Origin: Sambucus nigra
Lineage: Eukaryota; Streptophyta; Magnoliopsida; Dipsacales; Adoxaceae
Length of the DNA: 64,000 nt
Direction of reading: 5' to 3'
Assembly (NCBI GenBank): GCA_949130495.1
Contig: CASBWL010000056.1
Span: forward strand, 62,001-126,000
Positions within the stretch are counted from its first letter, which is position 1, and each line of letters begins with the position of its first letter. The position numbers were made by a program, and so were the translations under genes. The notes beneath the pieces are model-generated. The model did not search any database. It was given only the letters and a program-made list of their open reading frames with translations, and was not told where the DNA came from. This document shows positions 57,530 through 64,000 of the stretch, piece after piece.

Positions 57530-60500
57530 TGTAACACCCCGTATTTTTGTGCATTTAATATATGATTAATTCGGGAATTCTAAATTTACTTATGTGTTGT
57601 AATTTTAATTGAATTAATTATGACAATATATATTTAAATATTAATCGGGGAGTGAATGGTTAATATTTAGGGAAATTTATTTACTAAGTGAACAGTAATA
57701 AGTTAATTACGTCATTTCGGGTATTAATGACGGGGTATACACTTATCTCAGCCGGGAGTCGGTATAAACTAAATTGGGTGTGAGATAAGGATTTTTATAA
57801 ATTAATTCGGACTCCAATTCTGAGTGCGCGGTTGAGTCCTGATGGGTCGAGATAGTCAGAAAAGAGTACCCGGGGGTAGTAATTGGGTCTCAGGGCATTT
57901 TTGGGCATAACCAGGCCCACACGGGGTGATTTGAGTTATTTTAATTTAGCCCATTAGGCTAAAAACGGGATTTGTGTTTTTAAACCTAAACCTAAGAAAA
58001 CAAAAATTAGCAGCCAACACAATTCTAACCTAGGGTTTGAGAGGGAGATTGGGGAAAAACGATCAAGAGCCAAATTGGGGATTTTGGAGCAAAATCAAGG
58101 GGCTACGACAACGGATCAGACCCTACGAACGATTTCAGGCAAGTGGTTAACTGTTTTTACTCCTAAAGCGTGATATCCAATTCATATTTTAGTGACATGT
58201 ATACTAAAATTTGTTTTGGAGATAAATGGGTACAAAAGGGGGTTTTGTTAATGGAACCATTGAATGGAATTTAAGGAAAGAATTAGTTGTGATATATAAT
58301 TCTGAGTATGATTATCTGGTTTGAATGAGAAAATTTGGAATATAAAAGTATGAAATTTGAATTTGAAATTGGGATTGTACCCTAGAAATTTTGTGTTCTT
58401 GAGTGGGTCAAGATTCATAATGTTAATGATGTTAAAAGGTTTAGATGATATTTTTAGTTCATGAGTAATGATATAAGATGATTAACATGCTGATTTGAGG
58501 TTGGTTTTTGAGGAAAAGAAACCTTAAAGCTCGTTAATGATGGCAATTTTCGTGGGGAAGAAGAGCTGTCACGAACGGATTGATCGATCGATCGTGGGCC
58601 ATCGATCGATCGACGATGGGAAATTTTGGGCAGTTCGGCCAGGTTGTTTATAATGAGGGTTTTATTTAAGTTTTAATTACCTTAATTTTATTTGGTGAGA
58701 AATTTCTATGGGACACATATTTCCTTAACAATTATAGGGTGACATAATTGGGTTTAGGAGGGTGTGAACGGTATGTCAGGAGATGAACGAATTTGGAGAA
58801 ATAATTCAATTATCGATATTGGGCCAAGGAATGATATTCGGGTATTGTAATTGAGTGACACTACATTATCAAAGGAATTTAGGCGAAATATTTAATTATG
58901 GACCAAGTGGGTGAGTACGGGTGTGATAACAATTATAGGTAAAAATAATTGGAGAAATTATGAAAATAAATGTGTGACGCATTGTGGGTAAAAATGTGAG
59001 AATGAAATTATAAGATGTAGAAGGGACCGAGTGAGCGAGTCCGGGGATATTGGTTAAGTGGTATCAAAGTAGTAAATTAATTATTGCGAGAAAGTAATTA
59101 ATTTGGAGTCGGAACATAGACTCGGGAAATATTAAGTTACAGGCCAAGTAAGTAAGTCCGGGGATAATGGCTGGGTGACACCAAGTTATTAAATTCGTAA
59201 ATGTGATAATTAATTTAATTAGAGTCGGATTGTAGACTCGGGTAGGATTAAATTAATAAATGTGATAATTAATTTAATTAGAGTCGGATTGTAGACTCGG
59301 GTAGGATTAAATTAATAAATGTGATAATTAATTTCATTAGAGTCGGATTATAGACTCGGGGAGGTATTAAATTAATAAGTGTGTTAATTAACTTAATTGG
59401 AGTTGGACAATGCACTCGGGGAAAATATTATATAAATTGAGGTATGAGTTAAATATATTAGAGTCGGACCATAGACTCGGAAAGACGATAAATTATTAAG
59501 TTTGAAAATTAATTACGTTGAGTCGGGCCACAGACTCAGGAAATTTCGGGCAGTGTACGGGATATTGAGTACACGGTAAAGTCGGGGATTATATTATATA
59601 TATACGGTACAGTGATAGTATATATATACGTGTTTATATTGTGTGTGATATTAAATATCAGTGACTAGATATTTATTCAATTTAAATACTCTAATGTTAT
59701 CAAGGGAGGTTGCGCGATGCGGGTCAATCCCCTAGCTTGAGGAGTAGGGCGAGTATATCCCCAGGTCATAGCGTCTGGTATATATGGGTGATGGATTTCC
59801 CTCACTTTCAGGGAAGGAATATGGCCGCCTCCACTACGTTTATATTTTGGGCCAGGTTGGTGAGCGATTCCAACTTGGGGAACTAGGTTTTGTGAGCACA
59901 CCTAGTGAGATGGCGTTTTAGAGGGAATCATCCGGTGAGGGTATACTCGGAAGGATGGATACATGTATGATATATGTGTGGATGTTAGTAAAGGTACGTA
60001 TAATATGGTAGCAAATATTATATGCAGGAGATAATACAGTGTGTGATGTATTTACTTTATATAACTCGGGTTACAGTTACATGCTGTTAATTAATGGGAA
60101 ATTAATTAAGTTAATCATTTGTGGAATAATACAGAGTGTAAAGTATTAAATTTATATAACTTGTGTTATGGTTATATGCTATTGATTAAAAAGTAATTAA
60201 TTAAGTTAATCGTGAAATAACTTATAATTCAGGAAATCATTATACTCGGGTTAGAGTAGTATGGCAAGGGAAGGTTATACCAGGACTAGTTGGACGGGGT
60301 AGCACAACTAGGTGGGGTTAAGGTAATCGGTAGGTGTACACAATAGTGGAGGGGTGAGAATGTCCACAAGGGAGTGCGACACTAACTTAAATATGAAGAG
60401 CATTCATGCATTTTTAAATTATTGCAGTTAATTCACTTGCTAAGTATTTTCAAAAATGTTTTGGGTTCTAACCCTTGCTATAAAAATATTTTCAAAACCT

Positions 60501-60999
60501 TTTAGGTGTCCAGCCACAGGGACGCCTGGATTGATATTCCATTCCAGGGACACGGAGCTGCGGCATATGTGGATGCTAGCAGGAGTTTGGATTAGACGCA
60601 TCATTCACTCATTCCTAGAGTAGGAATCACTCATCAGTTCCAGTTTTATTTAGGTCATGTCCCCCAGATTTTCAGTTCAGTTTTCAGATTTGTTTTATTC
60701 TGATGTTGAATATTGTATTGGATTATTTCACTTTGGTGGCCGATGGTTTATTTGGCAAGCTGTGTAACAATTTATTCAGTTGAGTTCTATTCAGTTGTGT
60801 GAATGGTTTAATTTATTTTCGCATGTATTGTTTTGTGTAATTAAAAAGTTAAAAATTTGGCACCAGCTTTTGGAATACTAGGTGGTTAGTAAGTTTTAAA
60901 AAGTTTTCGACAGTGATGCTAAGGATGATCCAACTGAGATTCCTGTTTTAATTTGGTATAGGACTGCTCACCCGGTATTTTATTAGGCGGTGTGTCACA
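57530..60999 (+). repeat. 3' LTR of Gyp4 (3,470 bp)
   Basis: It runs from TGTAACACCCCG to GGCGGTGTGTCACA. It has three tandem 59-bp units (59222-59400) against five in the 5' LTR. Otherwise it is collinear. Confidence 0.95.
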
Positions 61000-61004
61000 T
61001 ATAC

Positions 61005-61390
61005 CTATACATATTATATTTATAAGTTGTGTGTATGCCTATGATTTACTTTCTTATGTGTGAATATACCTACGCTGCCTGCTATCACGGAGGTTCTGTG
61101 CAGAGGGCGATCCCACCTTGAAGATTCCATTGAGGTCTGGATTTGTTCCTCGGAACGTAGAGCCTAGGTACGATAACTATCTTAGTGTACAATAGTATTG
61201 ACGGTCAATTGGGTACGTTAGGTATGTGCGTGACCCATAGGCTTGGAACAATGTTTGCCACCAATATGTGTTGATTTGATTTTGGGTTCGAGGAGACATT
61301 TCGAACCATTAGTCCTTGATTTGGTACGAGAGGTACATGGGCTTGATAGCAGACTATGCAAGTGTGCATTGAGGTGGTCAGTCCGGGAGA

Positions 61391-61430
<40 letters not shown>

Positions 61431-62483
61431 TTGGGTGATATATCATACTTGTGTGTATTATAGGAAGGTTAAACAGTGTATATCTAAAAGTGATTTAATT
61501 ATAAGGTAATCTACTTAGTGTGTGATGGTAGTAAAGTTAGATAGCGTATATCTAAAAGATGATTTAAGTAGAGAAACTTAATGAAATGGCTTAATAATAA
61601 AATAAGTGAGATGTTAATTATAATTAATAATAACATACGAGACATGTTAATTATTAGTGTTACGATAACGTACATCATGGGCAGTACGAGAGAAGTTAAA
61701 GAGACATTTAACTAAGGACATAATGAGTAGTATATTGTATGGGCGGTACGGGAGAGCCAAACCTGTTAGTGGATAAATAATTATTGAGGAGACCTAGCTG
61801 GACTGGGTAGAATAGCTAGATAGGATGCTTTAGGTGTGCACATTAGTTGAGAGGTGACGAAATCAAGGGAGTATACGTTGAACTAACATGTGTAATCAAT
61901 AACTGATTTTAAGCTGGGATAAATACTTGCCAAATATTTTTAAATGTTTTGGGCTTTGACCTATTTGTAAAGTATTTTCAAAACATTTTAGGTGTCCAGC
62001 CACAGGGACGCCAAGCTTGCTGAATCATTCCAGGGTTGCGTAGCTGCAACACTTATGGAGGGTTGTAGGATTTGGATTATATTCTTCATTTACTTTGTTC
62101 CTTGAGTAGGATTCAATTTCAGTTATGCATTTACGCATGTTGCCCCTTCAGCTATTACTTTTATATCAGTTCAGACTGTGTATTCAGGTTTATTATTTTT
62201 GTTGGATTTTTATTAGACTTGGGAACCGATGGTTTATTCGGTAGTATTTATTTAAGCTAATTATCTTGTGATGGATTCAGATTATTACCGTGTGTATGGT
62301 TTGGTTATTACATTTATTTTTTCATGTTGTTGTTTAATGAAAGATAAAATTTGGCACCATCTTTTTTGAATACTAGGTGGTTTGTAAACTTTGACAGTGA
62401 TGCTAAGAATGAACCAGATGAGATTTCAGTTTTATTTTTATAAAGGATTGATCCCCCGGTATTTAAATGGGCGGGGTGTCACA
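61005..62483 (+). repeat. Gyp2 3' LTR, second half
   Basis: It continues from 40840 after the TATAC duplication and ends GGGCGGGGTGTCACA. Its last 770 bp are the partner of 13587-14266 plus 26428-26520. Confidence 0.9.
61392..61427. repeat. (AT)n microsatellite
   Basis: About 35 bp of alternating AT lie in the Gyp2 3' LTR, matching the position of the AT/GT tract in the LTR at 4619-7700. Confidence 0.9.
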
Positions 62484-63229
62484 GTTCTCTAAGATGAATC
62501 TTCAATTAAAACTTCATGTCTACAAATTTAATACGGGTGTTAACGAATCTAAACACGAATTATATGATTATCATCAATTTATGCACAAATCAAATAATCT
62601 CTATGTGTGCAGTCCCAACACATGATTGAATCTTATTCTAAACATGTGATTAACATTATATAAGATTCGTACAATTTGAATAAGAATGACAAGAGAATCC
62701 TTGATTGAAATAGTTGAGAACCTCCTCTTTTCTTCCTCCTAGGGTGGTTCTTCTTCCTCCTCTTACGTGGGTGTGTCTAGGGTTCCTATATACAACTCCC
62801 AATGGATGATTTAACCCTTAATAAATATTATAAATCTCCAATCCCGAGTTGGGCCTTAGGCCACAACTTTGGACCCCCAAATGAGTCCAAATACATAATT
62901 TAATTAGTCCGATAATTACCCAACTCATATATATATACCCCGAGACCATTCCTAAAGGTCTAAAATGCCCAAATGAGTACGAAATACCTCTCAAAGTGTG
63001 TTCTAGATATTTTTATCCCAAGATATATTTTAATTGTGATGTGACACGCCAATACTTTTTACTCAAAATAAAATCCCTTTTTAGATTTATCTCAAATCAT
63101 TAATGTCCATCTCTAAAATTTATAAATAATACTGAAGCCAATTACTCACAACCTTGATTAATTCATTTTACCGAATTAAATTAATCCCTATTTAATTTTA
63201 TTTTACTCCAAAAATACAGGGTATTACAG
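62484..63229 (-). repeat. possible minus-strand LTR end
   Basis: The stretch ends in ATACAGGGTATTACA, the inverted form of a TGTAATACCCTG LTR start. It has the AATTAAATTAATCCC and CCCGAGACC...TACCC features seen at the corresponding end of the Gyp1 LTR. No opposite LTR edge follows on the left before Gyp2. It may be half of an LTR split by Gyp2, with the other half near 13179-13586. Confidence 0.45.
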
Positions 63230-64000
63230 ACGTGGAAAATACTTCAAGTAAAAATAAAAATGGAATTAAGAAATATGAACAAGACCTTAAAGTAAATGCC
63301 ATTTACATTGAAGAATACTCATTTTACATTATTAGAATTTAGGAACAATGTACTATTGATTTCAGTTTTTTTTCCCTCTTCTTACGTTTGCAAATTATTG
63401 GAAATAACTATGAAACTCCTCACATTTGGTGGTTTTCATATAATTTGTCAATAAAGCACATATTTGAGGAGTCTTAAAGATTAACTCCACAATAACTTCC
63501 AAAATTGGCTAAGGGTTTGTGGTTGGCCAAGAAAGAGTCAATATAAGAATATAAGAATATCGGTTCACAATTGGGAGTATGAGTTTGTGTATGTGCATAT
63601 TTTTTCAACTGGAACAAAGTAAATGTTCATTATTTTGCTGGTGCCTCTTTTGCGGGGACAACGAAAATAAGGTCAGTAGTAGTATTTAGCAATTTATATT
63701 TGGTTGCAACGATTGTGAAAATAAAGAAATGTAAACGTCCATTTTGTCTACAGATGCTAAACACTGTGGGTATTGATTTTATTTAGTGCAAAGTTAATTA
63801 TGTTATTTGTATTTGATTTTATGTGATAATTTTTTGGGAGATTTTTTTGGATATTATTTCAGGTATTTATTCAACTTCTCCGATTTCTTCGGTGAGAATT
63901 ACGTCTTGAGTCACACTTCTTCAAACATGTATGTAAATTTTACCTAGCTTTTTAATTGGGTAGTGTTGGTATTTGTCATGTTGAGGGGCATTTTAATTGG
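63230..64000. other. unassigned DNA at the right edge
   Basis: It is AT-rich with no long frame. A TTTCAG|GTATTTATTC...TTCTTCG|GTGAG segment near 63855-63895 has splice-site-like borders, but that is too little to call an exon. Confidence 0.3.

Larger units (their letters stand above)
40841..60999 (+). mobile_element. Gyp4: gag-only gypsy element, TSD TATAC, carrying Gyp5
   Basis: The LTRs are 40841-44425 and 57530-60999, with a perfect TATAC duplication at 40836-40840 and 61000-61004. Inside are the primer site, gag in two parts, about 1.1 kb of non-coding DNA and a polypurine tract. Gyp5 interrupts gag. No polymerase sequence of its own is present. Six or so differences in the first 240 LTR bases place it between Gyp3 and Gyp5 in age. 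Confidence 0.95.
13587..62483 (+). mobile_element. Gyp2: outermost, oldest gypsy element; gag-only, split by nested insertions
   Basis: The pieces, in order, are: a 5' LTR fragment (13587-14266 and 26428-26520), a Met-tRNA primer site (26523), gag (26708-27598 and 37819-38188), non-coding internal DNA (38189-39278), a polypurine tract, and a 3' LTR (39292-40840 and 61005-62483). The pararetrovirus block, Gyp3 and Gyp4 interrupt it. No protease, RT or integrase sequence is left in any piece. The 5' LTR lacks about the first 2.2 kb, so the outer target duplication cannot be tested. The shared part of the two LTRs differs at roughly one base in seven, so this is the oldest insertion in the nest. 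Confidence 0.85.

Noticed and set aside
63855..63900. Short exon-like segment with AG and GT borders
   Set aside because: There is no reading frame or homology to support it; such borders are common by chance in AT-rich DNA.

Overview
The window is repeat-dense plant nuclear DNA, and I see no convincing host gene in it. It holds Ty3/gypsy LTR retrotransposons with long (2.2-3.6 kb) LTRs, tRNA-iMet primer sites (TGGTATCAGAGC) and chromodomain-type integrase ends, which is the Tekay/Del chromovirus style. It also holds an endogenous pararetrovirus (family Caulimoviridae), a hAT deletion derivative and a long-TIR DNA element. Plant chromoviruses and a caulimovirid with tRNA-Met priming point to an angiosperm. 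A solendovirus/cavemovirus-like virus suggests a eudicot, by inference only.

Layout. 1-4525: 5' LTR plus gag/protease of a minus-strand gypsy element (Gyp1), inserted into an LTR tail (4526-4607). 4619-7700: LTR with no internal region. 7701-9472: AT-rich DNA with a 1.1 kb long-TIR element. 9478-12438: solo LTR with perfect 5-bp TSDs. 12439-13586: unassigned. 13587-62483: one very old plus-strand element (Gyp2) that has been split repeatedly. Its 5' LTR is broken by a 12.2 kb pararetrovirus block (14266-26428). Its gag is broken by Gyp3 (27599-37818, minus strand, TSD GGGAT), and a hAT element (35740-36801) sits in one LTR of Gyp3. Its 3' LTR is broken by Gyp4 (40841-60999, plus strand, TSD TATAC), whose gag is broken in turn by Gyp5 (45074-55790, minus strand). 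62484-64000: a possible minus-strand LTR end, then unassigned DNA.

Pararetrovirus block. It carries about 1.6 head-to-tail genome units plus a displaced RT fragment, with a repeat period of about 7,477 bp. Gene order is small coiled-coil ORF, coat protein with CCHC knuckle, 30K movement protein, protease, RT, RNase H, then the viroplasmin/transactivator. The large intergenic region has an as-1-like element, a TATA box, a tandem repeat and a Met-tRNA primer site. Every large reading frame is broken at least once, and the two copies carry different lesions. In both copies coat, movement and polymerase regions lie in one frame, separated only by one copy-specific lesion each. This suggests an ancestral CP-MP-POL polyprotein, an arrangement I do not know from described genera.

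Retrotransposon community. Gyp1 and Gyp5 belong to one LTR family. Gyp5 is the youngest (near-identical LTRs) and has an almost complete but stop-broken gag-pol. Gyp2 and Gyp4 both run from the gag zinc-knuckle region straight into about 1.1 kb of related non-coding DNA, then a polypurine tract, with no protease or polymerase. They look like gag-only, non-autonomous relatives. LTR divergence judged by eye (Gyp2 > Gyp3 and Gyp4 > Gyp5) agrees with the nesting order.
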